From Candidatus Latescibacterota bacterium (lineage in GTDB: Bacteria; Krumholzibacteriota; Krumholzibacteriia; G020349025), in the NCBI GenBank assembly GCA_020349025.1, contig CP070763.1, positions 2,808,928-2,852,285 on the forward strand: a stretch of 43,358 bases of DNA. Reading direction: 5' to 3'. Positions 35,963 to 43,358 of the stretch are shown piece after piece; the stretch's first letter is position 1; every line of letters begins with the position of its first letter. Below the pieces are notes generated by a model. The model was not told the DNA's origin. It was given only the letters and a program-made list of their open reading frames with translations, and searched no databases. Made by a program: the position numbers and the translations under genes.

Positions 35963-37072
35963 TTGCAGGAGCTCGTGGAAGCATTTGCCACATCGCTTGA
36001 AACAGCATTGGCCCCCGTCCGGCAGGAACTCGCCGCGCTCCACGCCACGTGGGAGGATGTGGGGGCACAACTGACGTCACTGCAGCAGTCGATCTCTCGG
36101 AGCAGTGCGGTGCCCACGGTTCCGGCCGCAGCGTCCGTGGACACCGCGCCGCCGCGAGAGATCTCCGCCTCGGCGGCTGCCTCCTCCGGCTGCCTGGTTC
36201 CGGACTGCGGCGCGCCCGTTCTCGCCAAGCAGCTGTGCGAGACCCACTACCGCATCATGCGCCGCACGACTGCGGCCGGAAAAGCCTTCGATCCGAAGTT
36301 GCAGCGGCCGGCGCGCGTGCGCGCTGCATCCAAGCGCTGCGAGGGAGAGAACTGCACCGAAGCGCACTACGCGAAAGGGCTCTGCCGTCGCCACTACATG
36401 GCGGCGCGTTCACGCATCCGCGCCGCCGCGCGCAAGGGGGATGCGGGAAGCGAGGAGCCGGAGAGCGTGTCCACAGCGGTTGAAGATCCAGAGATGGAGG
36501 AAGCAATCGCTGCCGAGTCCACGACGAGCAGCGGAGGCAACGGCGGAAGCGACGCCGGCATGAGCATGCCGATCTTCGCCGAGGCGCAACCCTCCTCGCG
36601 TCACGAGGCGCTTCCGACCGCCGAGGTGGTTTCTCGGGTGGTTGCGCAGTATCGCGGTGGCCTCGATCGCGTCGCCGAGGTTCTGGGGCGCAACAAACGC
36701 ACGTTGATCGAGTTGCTCGATCGTCTCGATCTCATGGCCTACGTGACACGGGTCCGCGAGCAGGAGCGCCAGCGCATCGAGTCCGCCACGTTGCGTGAAC
36801 GGCTCGACGACTTGCTCTTCCGCGAGAAGCTCCTGGAGGATCTCGGTTGCCTCAAGGACGTGGATGAACGTGCGCGTTTCGAGGTGAGGATGCGCTGTGC
36901 AGAGATCGCCAAGTCGTGCGAGACGATCGAAGAGGTCCTGGAACATCTGGGGACCGATCTCGGACTGGACGAGGCGGGAATGAAGCGGCTCGTGTGGAGA
37001 TACGATCTGCGCCGCTACCTGCGCGGTCTGAAGCTCAAGTCGTCGACGCCACCGATGCGAACGCGCGTCTAG
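35963..37072 (+). CDS. Protein with two CCCH zinc-motifs and a Fis-like helix-turn-helix
   Basis: The annotated 369 residues start with an amphipathic, coiled-coil-like helix. Two motifs with identical spacing follow: C77-x4-C82-x9-C92-x2-H95 and C126-x4-C131-x9-C141-x2-H144, both ending in HY. A low-complexity acidic linker (160-215) leads to a Fis-type helix-turn-helix (GLDRVAEVLGRNKRTLIELLDRL) at about 235-257 and a helical C-terminus. I infer a zinc-binding DNA-binding regulator; I do not recognise a characterised family. Start: TTG 35963 is the first conventional start, but it has no ribosome-binding site, and the frame is open to 35867 with coding-like basic sequence. An ATT at 35873 or a frameshift from ATG 35863 is possible. 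GTG 35975 (AGGAG three bases upstream) is another option. Confidence 0.65.
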   Translation: MQELVEAFATSLETALAPVRQELAALHATWEDVGAQLTSLQQSISRSSAVPTVPAAASVDTAPPREISASAAASSGCLVPDCGAPVLAKQLCETHYRIMRRTTAAGKAFDPKLQRPARVRAASKRCEGENCTEAHYAKGLCRRHYMAARSRIRAAARKGDAGSEEPESVSTAVEDPEMEEAIAAESTTSSGGNGGSDAGMSMPIFAEAQPSSRHEALPTAEVVSRVVAQYRGGLDRVAEVLGRNKRTLIELLDRLDLMAYVTRVREQERQRIESATLRERLDDLLFREKLLEDLGCLKDVDERARFEVRMRCAEIAKSCETIEEVLEHLGTDLGLDEAGMKRLVWRYDLRRYLRGLKLKSSTPPMRTRV

Positions 37073-37905
37073 CCTTTGATGGCACCAGCGGTCAGTCCTT
37101 CCACCAGTCTGCGCTGGAAAAACAGCACCAAGCCCAAGAGTGGCACGCTCACCACCACGGACGCGGCCAGGATCTCTGTCCAGGGGATTTCATGCGGGCT
37201 GGCTCCGCGGAACAACGCGATCGCCACCGGCACGGTTCGGGTTGTCTCGCCGGTCGTGAAGGTGAGCGCGAACAGGAACTCGTTCCACGCTGCGATGAAG
37301 CCGAGCAGCCCCGTGCTCACCAGGCCGGGCGCCGCCAGCGGCAGCACGACACTCCAGAACGTGCGTAGCGGTCCAGCGCCGTCCAGCGCCGCCGCGTCTT
37401 CCAGATCGGGCGGCAACAGCTTGAAGAAGGTGTGCATCACCCAGACCGTGAATGGCAACACGACGGTCTGGTAGCTCAGGATCAACCCGGCGTGCGTGTC
37501 GAACAGCCCCAACGTGCGCAGCCACGCGAAGAGCCCACCCAGGATCGCAATCTGCGGAAACATCGACATTGCCAGCAGCAATGCGAGCATCACGCGACGC
37601 CCGCGCACGCCGAGACGCGCCAGGGCGTACGCCGCCATGCTCCCGAGCGCCAGCGCCAAGGTCAGCGTGCCGCCCGCAACGATGCACGAGTTGCGCAACG
37701 CCAGCAGGAAAGAGGTGGTGCCGAGCACGCGGGCGTAACTGTGCACATCGGGTGGCCACGGCACATAATCGACTCGACCCGGCGTCTCGAAGACCCGGTC
37801 GGGTGACTGCAGCGAGATCGCGATCATCCAGTAGAGGGGGAAGAGCAGGAGCACAGCCACGAGCCCCAAGCCGATCACGCGCCCCAGCCCACGCACTCCC
37901 TTCAA
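37069..37905 (-). CDS. Sugar ABC transporter permease (MalG-type, CUT1)
   Basis: A 278-residue inner-membrane permease with six hydrophobic helices. The EAA loop that docks the ATPase is visible as EDAAALDGAGPLRTFWSVVLPLAAPGL (read as EDAAALDGAGPLRTF then WSVVLPLAAPGL). The N-terminal PLYWMIAISLQSPDRVF is typical of MalG-like proteins. Start: TTG at 37905 overlaps the preceding permease stop (TTGA) and has GGAGGTGG six bases upstream. The last two bases of its stop codon overlap those of the convergent zinc-motif gene (CTAG palindrome). It is the third gene of a binding protein-permease-permease operon, with no ATPase gene in the window. Confidence 0.9.
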   Translation of the reverse strand: MKGVRGLGRVIGLGLVAVLLLFPLYWMIAISLQSPDRVFETPGRVDYVPWPPDVHSYARVLGTTSFLLALRNSCIVAGGTLTLALALGSMAAYALARLGVRGRRVMLALLLAMSMFPQIAILGGLFAWLRTLGLFDTHAGLILSYQTVVLPFTVWVMHTFFKLLPPDLEDAAALDGAGPLRTFWSVVLPLAAPGLVSTGLLGFIAAWNEFLFALTFTTGETTRTVPVAIALFRGASPHEIPWTEILAASVVVSVPLLGLVLFFQRRLVEGLTAGAIKG

Positions 37906-38807
37906 GTGACCACCTCCCGGCGTGCGAACAGGAGGAGATAGGCCGCGCTGACGACACCGACGATCACGAAGATCAACAGCGAGCACGCCGCGCCGTAGCC
38001 CAGGTCCATGAAGTCGACCAGCAGCCTGCGATTGTAGGTTGCCATCGACTCCGTGCCGAAGGCGCCCAGCGTGAGCACATAGATCGTGTCGAAGATGCGT
38101 AGCGCGTCCAGGGTGCGGAAGAGCACAGCGACGAGAAGAATCGGAGCCACATGCGGCAACGTCACGTGACGGAAGCGCCGCACGGCGCCGGCACCATCGA
38201 TGCGCGCCGCCTCGTACAGCTCCTCGGGAATCGCCTGCAGCGCTCCCAGAATGAGCAGCGCGATGAAGGGTGTGGTCTTCCACACGTCGACGACAATGAC
38301 GCTGGCGAGTGCCAAGCCGGGTGTCGCCAGCCACGCTAGGGGCTCCTCGATCAGATGCAGGCGCACCAGAAAGTCGTTCGCGACGCCATACACGTCGTTG
38401 AGCATGAACTTCCACAGCTGCGCCGAGACCACCGTCGGGATGGCCCAAGGGACGAGAGCCGCGGCACGCATCCAGCCGCGCCCGCGGTAGCGTTGGTGCA
38501 GCAGGAGCGCGAGACCCAGGCCGAAGAGGATCTCCAGCAGCACCGAGGCGCCGGTGAAGCGGAGCGTGGTCACGACCGCCGAGCCGAACTCCGGATCGCT
38601 GAGCAACAGCCTGTAGTTGTCGAATCCGATGAAGCTGTGGGCACCGGGGTTCGCCAGGCGTGCGTCGGTGAAGCTCAGCCACACGGTGCGCAAGAGCGGG
38701 ACGATCGCGCTGACCAGAACGAGGAGAAGTGCCGGCGCGACCATGCCTGCACCGGCACGTGCGCGGCGCGCCTCGAGGCCAGTGGGTCGATGGGAACCTG
38801 GACTCAT
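37902..38807 (-). CDS. Sugar ABC transporter permease (MalF-type, CUT1)
   Basis: A 301-residue permease with six predicted helices and the EAA loop EELYEAARIDGAGAVRRFRHVTLP. The N-terminal cytoplasmic tail (PGSHRPTGLEARRARAGAG) is basic, followed by the first helix MVAPALLLVLVSAIVPLL and the periplasmic WLSFTDARLANPG. ATG 38807 overlaps the binding-protein stop by four bases (ATGA), and its own stop overlaps the next permease start, so the three genes are translationally coupled. Substrate class (oligosaccharide or polyol) is inferred from family only. Confidence 0.92.
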   Translation of the reverse strand: MSPGSHRPTGLEARRARAGAGMVAPALLLVLVSAIVPLLRTVWLSFTDARLANPGAHSFIGFDNYRLLLSDPEFGSAVVTTLRFTGASVLLEILFGLGLALLLHQRYRGRGWMRAAALVPWAIPTVVSAQLWKFMLNDVYGVANDFLVRLHLIEEPLAWLATPGLALASVIVVDVWKTTPFIALLILGALQAIPEELYEAARIDGAGAVRRFRHVTLPHVAPILLVAVLFRTLDALRIFDTIYVLTLGAFGTESMATYNRRLLVDFMDLGYGAACSLLIFVIVGVVSAAYLLLFARREVVT

Positions 38808-40102
38808 CGGCGTCCCAGGACTCGGCGCAAGCGTGCGCTCATGCGCCGCATCGCCTCGTCCGGCTGCAGGGTGCCGGTGAGGGCCGCGTGGATCGACGTG
38901 TAGACGGCATTCGACACCTCGTTGTAGCGCGGACCCGCTGCGACGGAGGGACGAACGACGATGCCATGCATGGCTCGCGCCACCGCCGCGAAGTGCGGGT
39001 TGACCTCCATCACCTCGGTGTCTTCGTACAGCGCGGTGAACGCCGGCGGTTGTCCGAGCTCCAGCGCGCGTGCCCGCGCCACTTCGTTCCCAGCGAGAAA
39101 CTTCAACAGCGCCACGGCCACGTCCGGATGCTCGCTGTAGGCGCTGACCGCAAGCTGGGCACCGCCGAGCGTCGCTGCGGAGCGTCCATCCGGGCCACGT
39201 GGCAGCGGCGCGACCAGGAAGCGCTCGCGGACGCGACTCTCCAGCGCTTGACTCAGGGCGTACACGTAGGGCCAGCTGCGCAGGAACGCCGCGTGCCCCC
39301 CTTGCCAGATCTGGCGCGCCTCTTCCTCCATGTGCGCGGTGACCCCGCGCGGGCTGATCCCTCCGACCCAGCCCCGCGCCATGGCCACGGCCGCGGCGGC
39401 GCGGTCGGCGTGGAGATCGACGCTGTGATCGGGTGCGACGAGAGTTCCGGCCCCGAAGGAGGCGAACCACTCGAGCGCGTTGCAGGTGAGCCCCTCGTAG
39501 CGCGCCCCCTGCCACACGAAGCCGTGAAACGCCGCATCCGATTCGCGCTCGCCGTCCTGGATGATCGCCGCCCAGCTCGTGAGCTCCTCCCACGTTTCCG
39601 GGGCGCGCTCGAAACCGTACTTTTCGAGCAGATCTCGCCGCGCGTAGAGCAAGCCGACGTCGCTCCAAAGCGGTAGAGCCACCAGCTTCGTTCCAACGCG
39701 ATTCGCTTCGAGCAACCGGGGTTCGTATGCCGCCAGCTCGTCGTCGGTCACGTGCGGCGTGAGGTCGAGCAGGTGGGGTGAGGCGACACCGGGCCAGATG
39801 ACGTCGATCAGGTAGAGGTCGATCTGCGGCGAGGCGGAGGCCCAATACTGTTGGTAGAGCGCGAGCCGCTCGCTGCTGGAGTTCGGCATCTGGATCGACT
39901 CGACACGGTGCCCGCTGCGTCGGCTCCACTCCTGCACGCGCGCATCCAGAAAGTCGGCTCCAGCCCCGACGCCGCTCTCCCCCGCCAGCCGCAGTGTGAC
40001 CGTATGCGCGTGGGTCGCCCAAAACCCCAAGCCCAACCCCACCCACAGCCCGACGCCGGCCCGCAGGAGAAAACGCAGCACGCTTCCGAGATTTCGCTCC
40101 AC
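38804..40102 (-). CDS. Extracellular sugar-binding protein of an ABC importer
   Basis: A 432-residue solute-binding protein of the MalE/UgpB-like class. The N-terminus is basic with one hydrophobic helix (VLRFLLRAGVGLWVGLGLG), so it could be an uncleaved anchor. The mature part begins with VTLRLAGE and has the family segments DLYLIDVIWPG, PLWSDVGLLYARRDLLEKYG, APETWEELTSWA and FLRSWPYVYAL. The GTG at 40102 has GGAG five bases upstream. An ATG at 40147 is in frame but has no visible ribosome-binding site. It is the first gene of the operon with the two permeases. By similarity the substrate may be a disaccharide such as trehalose or maltose, but this is a guess. Confidence 0.88.
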   Translation of the reverse strand: MERNLGSVLRFLLRAGVGLWVGLGLGFWATHAHTVTLRLAGESGVGAGADFLDARVQEWSRRSGHRVESIQMPNSSSERLALYQQYWASASPQIDLYLIDVIWPGVASPHLLDLTPHVTDDELAAYEPRLLEANRVGTKLVALPLWSDVGLLYARRDLLEKYGFERAPETWEELTSWAAIIQDGERESDAAFHGFVWQGARYEGLTCNALEWFASFGAGTLVAPDHSVDLHADRAAAAVAMARGWVGGISPRGVTAHMEEEARQIWQGGHAAFLRSWPYVYALSQALESRVRERFLVAPLPRGPDGRSAATLGGAQLAVSAYSEHPDVAVALLKFLAGNEVARARALELGQPPAFTALYEDTEVMEVNPHFAAVARAMHGIVVRPSVAAGPRYNEVSNAVYTSIHAALTGTLQPDEAMRRMSARLRRVLGRR

Positions 40103-40237
40103 GCTGGCTCCATTCCGCCCGTTTCGCACCGAGCCTAGCGTCCACATCCACAGAGCGCCAGCAGCGTCGCGCTTGACAGCGCCCGGGAGCACCGGAGACG
40201 ATTGGAGAGCAGCGGAAACCGACGTGGAAGGATCGGA

Positions 40238-41431
40238 GTGCGCATCCACAACACAGCAGCGCGCACACTCGCGTGGGTGGCTTGCGTCCTCTGCGTCTCC
40301 GGGTGCGGTCTCTCTTCGACCTACGTGCGCCCGGCGTCGGAGCCCGCTCCCGCTCCGGCGCCCGCTCCCGACGCCATCGATTTCACCCTGATTCTGATCG
40401 GCGACACGGGGAAGCCACGCCTCGACGGCCCCGAACCGGTCTTTGACGTCCTCCAGAGCCTAGCCGCGGCCGCCCCCGAGCGCACGATGGTCGTCTTCCT
40501 GGGCGACAACATCTACCCGGACGGGCTGCCCCCAGCCGATCACGAGGATCGCGAGCGCGCCGAGAAGGTGCTCCGCGTTCAGGTCGAAACCGTACAACGG
40601 AGCGGCGCGCGCGCGGTCTTCGTTCCCGGCAACCACGACTATCACGGCGGCGGCCAAGCTGCCGTACAACGGCAGGAGCGCTTCTTTGTCGAGCTCGGCG
40701 AGCCACGCGTCGAGTTCCTGCCGCGGGGCGGCTGCCCCGGACCCGAGGTCGTCGACCTCGGAAGCTCGTTGCGTCTCATCATCCTCGACACGGAGTACTG
40801 GATCGACGAGCTCTTCGCCCAGATCCCATCCGCGTGTCCCCTGGCCAACGAAGAGGACGTCCTCGCCAGCGTGCGCGAGGCGCTCGAGTCGAAGGGGGAG
40901 CGTCACGCAGTCGTCGTAGGACACCACCCGCTGGAGACGAAGGGGTGGCACGGCGGCAACTTCGACTGGCGCGACCACCTCTTTCCGCTCTCTCGCATGA
41001 GCCGCTGGCTATGGATTCCACTTCCGGTCGTCGGCTCGCTCTACCCCGTGTACCGCATGCAGGGTGGCTACCCGGGCGACGTCTCCTCGACCCAATACAA
41101 ACACATGGTGCGTGTTCTCGCTGAAACCTACGCCCCGAGCCCGCCCCTGATCCACGCGGGCGGACACGATCACAACCTGCAGGTCTTCGCTGGTCCACCG
41201 AGCACACCGCACATCCTGGTCAGCGGCTCGGGCACGGTGGCGCGACCCGACCCGGTGTGGTACGGCGAGGACACGCGGCTCGCGTCACCCTTCGCCGGAT
41301 TCATGCGCGTCGACGCCCTGCGCGACGGGCGCGTGCGGCTCGAAGTGATCGAGGTGGATGAAGAAGGTGGCGTTCGACGCCCCTGGTCCACGTGGCTGAC
41401 GTATTCGGACGAGCGCAGCAGCCGGCGCTGA
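40238..41431 (+). CDS. Calcineurin-like metallophosphoesterase, lipoprotein
   Basis: A 397-residue protein with a lipoprotein signal (VACVLCVSGC) and a (PA)n-rich linker. The phosphoesterase motifs are in order: GDTG (about 65), FLGDNIYPDG (about 98), PGNHDYHGG (about 138), GHHPLETKG (about 233) and GGHDHN (about 307). These bind two metal ions. The C-terminal strands close the fold. The protein is probably a periplasmic phosphatase or nuclease-like phosphodiesterase; the substrate is unknown. GTG at 40238 has GGAAGG six bases upstream and starts the signal; a TTG 36 bases earlier is unlikely. It diverges from the sugar importer operon. Confidence 0.88.
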   Translation: MRIHNTAARTLAWVACVLCVSGCGLSSTYVRPASEPAPAPAPAPDAIDFTLILIGDTGKPRLDGPEPVFDVLQSLAAAAPERTMVVFLGDNIYPDGLPPADHEDRERAEKVLRVQVETVQRSGARAVFVPGNHDYHGGGQAAVQRQERFFVELGEPRVEFLPRGGCPGPEVVDLGSSLRLIILDTEYWIDELFAQIPSACPLANEEDVLASVREALESKGERHAVVVGHHPLETKGWHGGNFDWRDHLFPLSRMSRWLWIPLPVVGSLYPVYRMQGGYPGDVSSTQYKHMVRVLAETYAPSPPLIHAGGHDHNLQVFAGPPSTPHILVSGSGTVARPDPVWYGEDTRLASPFAGFMRVDALRDGRVRLEVIEVDEEGGVRRPWSTWLTYSDERSSRR

Positions 41432-41498
41432 GGTGGACGACTTGCCCCGGGGTGGGTCCCCTCCTACACTGGACGCGTCCTCACACGGGAGGGCCCCG

Positions 41499-42935
41499 AT
41501 GGCCGACCTCAGTGTCCGCTTCGCCGGCATCTACTCACCGAATCCCTTCTGGCTCGCCTCGGGACCGCCGACCAACAGCGGTGACCAGGTGAAGCGCGCC
41601 TTCGACCTCGGCTGGGGAGGCGCGGTGTGGAAGACGGTCGGAGAGCCGATCATCAACGTCTGCTCGCGCTACTCGTCGGTCGACTACGGCAGTCACCGAA
41701 TGATGGGCCTCAACAACATCGAGCTCATCAGCGATCGGCCGATCGCGGACAACCTGCGCGAGATCGCGGAGGTCAAGAAGCTCTACCCGCGCCACGCCGT
41801 CATCGTCTCCCTGATGGTGGAGTCGAAGCGCGAAGCGTGGCACGATATCGTGAGGCGCACCGAGGACACCGGCGCCGACGGGCTCGAGCTCAACTTCGGC
41901 TGCCCGCATGGCATGAGCGAGCGCGGCATGGGCGCCGCCGTGGGCCAGGTCCCCGAGTACACGACGCAGATCGTCGAGTGGGTCAAAGAGGTGGCGCGCA
42001 CGCCAGTCATCGTGAAGCTGACGCCGAACGTCACCGACGTCCGCTACCCGGGGCGCGCCGCGGTACGCGGCGGTGCCGACGGACTCTCCCTCATCAACAC
42101 GATCAACAGCATCACGGGAATCGATCTCGACGACTTCACGCCGCGCCCCAAGGTCGGTGGGCGCTCGAGCCATGGCGGTTACTGCGGCCCGGCCGTGAAG
42201 CCGATTGCGCTCAACATGGTGGCGCAGATCGCCGGCGACGACGCATGTCGCGTGCCGCTCTCGGGCATCGGCGGCATCTCCACCTGGCGCGACGCGGCCG
42301 AGTTCATTGCTCTCGGGTGCGTCACCGTGCAGGTGTGTACCGCCGCCATGCACTACGGCTTTCGCATCGTCGAGGACCTGGCGGACGGGTTGGCGAACTG
42401 GATGGACGAGAGGGGCTTCAAGCGCATCGAGGACTTCCGCGGCAAGGCGTTGCCGAGGGTCTCCGATTGGGGTGACCTCGATCTCAACTACAAGACGGTG
42501 GCGCAGATCGACGAGAAGCTCTGCATCGGCTGCCAGCTCTGCTACGTGGCGTGCCAGGACACCGCGCACCAGTGCATCTACGTGGGAGAGGCGAGCGGCG
42601 CCAGCGAGGGCGATTCTGCAGCTGCCGAGGCACGGGCCGCCGACGGCGCGCGTCGGGCGCTCGGAATCGCAGCCTCCGCCGGGCACGCGCCGACCTGGGT
42701 CCCGGAGCCGTTCCAGGTGCGCGGCGAGCCGATCCACACGCTGGTGAGCGGCCACGGCCTGCTCGGCGACGAAGCACGTGAGGTGCGCGTTCCTTGGGTC
42801 AAGCAGGACGATTGTGTCGGCTGCAACCTCTGCATGCTGGTCTGCCCCGTTCCCGACTGCATTACGATGGTCGAGCAGGACACGGGCAAGCCACCGATGA
42901 GCTGGAATCAGTTCCAGCGTCAAGCGCGCGACTGA
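41499..42935 (+). CDS. preA: NAD-dependent dihydropyrimidine dehydrogenase, PreA-like catalytic subunit
   Basis: A 478-residue protein. The first about 330 residues are the FMN-binding barrel that reduces uracil/thymine (PNPFWLASGPPTNSG, LELNFGCPHGMSERGMG, LSLINTINSITG, GGYCGPAVKPIALN, GIGGISTWRDA). The C-terminus is a two-cluster ferredoxin: CIGCQLCYVACQDTAHQC and CVGCNLCMLVCPVPDC. Between these lie about 79 residues, far more than the roughly 15-20 usual in PreA, containing an Ala-rich stretch and a WVPEPFQVRGEPI segment. GGGAGGG precedes the ATG. It should pair with PreT, encoded about 29 kb upstream on the same strand. A cyclase-family gene follows after 40 bp. Confidence 0.92.
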   Translation: MADLSVRFAGIYSPNPFWLASGPPTNSGDQVKRAFDLGWGGAVWKTVGEPIINVCSRYSSVDYGSHRMMGLNNIELISDRPIADNLREIAEVKKLYPRHAVIVSLMVESKREAWHDIVRRTEDTGADGLELNFGCPHGMSERGMGAAVGQVPEYTTQIVEWVKEVARTPVIVKLTPNVTDVRYPGRAAVRGGADGLSLINTINSITGIDLDDFTPRPKVGGRSSHGGYCGPAVKPIALNMVAQIAGDDACRVPLSGIGGISTWRDAAEFIALGCVTVQVCTAAMHYGFRIVEDLADGLANWMDERGFKRIEDFRGKALPRVSDWGDLDLNYKTVAQIDEKLCIGCQLCYVACQDTAHQCIYVGEASGASEGDSAAAEARAADGARRALGIAASAGHAPTWVPEPFQVRGEPIHTLVSGHGLLGDEAREVRVPWVKQDDCVGCNLCMLVCPVPDCITMVEQDTGKPPMSWNQFQRQARD

Positions 42936-42975
42936 AGCGTGACGTCACCCACAATCGACTCGCGGGAGGATTGAA

Positions 42976-43358
42976 ATGCGTGATTTGCGCAGGCGCTTCC
43001 TCTGCGTGCTGCTCCTCGCTGGCGCGAGCGCGGCCAACGCACAGGAGCGCGTCATCGACCTGACGTGGCCATTCGACGCCGATACCGTCTACTGGCCCAC
43101 GGCGAAAACGTTCGATCTCGACGTGGTCGCACGCGGCGAGACCCCAGGCGGCTATTGGTACGAGGCGAACCAGTTCTGCGCCGCCGAACATGGCGGCACG
43201 CATCTGGATGCGCCGTGTCACTTCGCCGAAGGGCGGCGCACCGTGGACGCGATCCCACTCGAGCAGCTGATCGGTCCGGCAGCTGTAATCGACGTGCGCC
43301 AGGCGTGCGCAAACGACCGCGACTACCGCGTGCAGGTGGCCGACATCCGCGCCCACGA
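42976..43358 (+). CDS. Exported cyclase-family protein (kynurenine formamidase-like), cut by window edge
   Basis: The visible 127 codons start with ATG 42976, five bases after GGAGGA. A signal peptide (RRRFLCVLLLAGASAANA) is followed by ERVIDLTWPFDADTVYWP, the typical start of the cyclase superfamily. The metal-binding motif HGGTHLDAPCHF is intact. Family members hydrolyse formyl-kynurenine, isatin or similar amides; the substrate here is unknown. The exported form is common in environmental bacteria. It is 40 bp downstream of preA on the same strand, so it may be in the same operon. The rest of the gene lies outside the window. Confidence 0.88.
   Translation, partial: MRDLRRRFLCVLLLAGASAANAQERVIDLTWPFDADTVYWPTAKTFDLDVVARGETPGGYWYEANQFCAAEHGGTHLDAPCHFAEGRRTVDAIPLEQLIGPAAVIDVRQACANDRDYRVQVADIRAH

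Noticed and set aside
41535..42923. Long open frame antisense to preA
   Set aside because: It is a shadow frame with no recognisable domain; the plus strand has complete FMN-barrel and ferredoxin motifs.

Overview
The window is about 43 kb of high-G+C, gene-dense bacterial DNA from a Gram-negative organism. Evidence for an outer membrane and periplasm is the number of exported proteins and lipoproteins, an HtrA protease and c-type cytochromes. Two large secreted proteins end in the FlgD-like sorting domain that begins near NYPNPFNP, and the SdhCAB operon is the three-subunit b558 type. Both are common in FCB-group bacteria, including uncultured phyla such as Eisenbacteria, Krumholzibacteriota and Latescibacterota. 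The phylum placement is inference. I found no rRNA, tRNA, CRISPR array, prophage or insertion sequence, so this looks like ordinary chromosome.

Layout. 1-3.7 kb: a DUF309 gene running off the left edge, a uridine phosphorylase, a membrane-anchored thioredoxin-fold/YyaL-like protein, and an IscA-type Fe-S carrier preceded by a Cys-rich MerR regulator with a clear promoter/operator dyad. 4.3-7 kb: a secreted S8 subtilase and a strong terminator. 7-14.4 kb: folA and thyA, a HAD hydrolase, a GAP-family membrane protein with a prolyl oligopeptidase, preT (dihydropyrimidine dehydrogenase small subunit) and a GNAT acetyltransferase. 14.6-17.7 kb: a GT39-type glycosyltransferase and a class-C-like serine hydrolase with TPRs. 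18.2-22.6 kb: the sdhCAB operon and a DUF72 gene. 22.6-24.8 kb: a RimJ-like acetyltransferase and a fused MFS/spermidine-synthase-like protein. 24.9-27.4 kb: a small lipoprotein, a trypsin-like lipoprotein protease whose N-terminal domain is homologous to it, and an exported protein of unknown function. 27.7-28.8 kb: HMG-CoA lyase coupled to an 80-codon ORF that looks like the deletion scar of a methylcrotonyl-CoA carboxylase operon. 29.4-35.2 kb: a DNRLRE lipoprotein, a beta-propeller/diheme cytochrome, an HtrA protease and a DUF4136 lipoprotein. 36-37 kb: a protein with two identical CCCH zinc motifs and a Fis-like helix-turn-helix. 37-40.1 kb: a CUT1 sugar ABC importer (binding protein and two permeases, no ATPase). 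40.2 kb to the end: a metallophosphoesterase lipoprotein, preA (dihydropyrimidine dehydrogenase catalytic subunit) and an exported cyclase-family protein cut by the right edge.

How the genes fit together. Recognisable pathways are dTMP/folate synthesis (thyA-folA), respiration (sdhCAB), pyrimidine salvage and reductive catabolism (uridine phosphorylase, preT, preA; preT and preA lie about 29 kb apart), residual leucine catabolism (HMG-CoA lyase beside the carboxylase remnant), Fe-S assembly, and a large extracytoplasmic proteolytic set (S8, prolyl oligopeptidase, trypsin-like, HtrA). No obvious defence or mobile system is present. The most noteworthy observations are the carboxylase operon scar, the stand-alone copy of a protease N-terminal domain beside its protease together with a CRP-type dyad upstream of that protease, the duplicated zinc-motif regulator with an unclear start, and the Cys-rich MerR/IscA pair.
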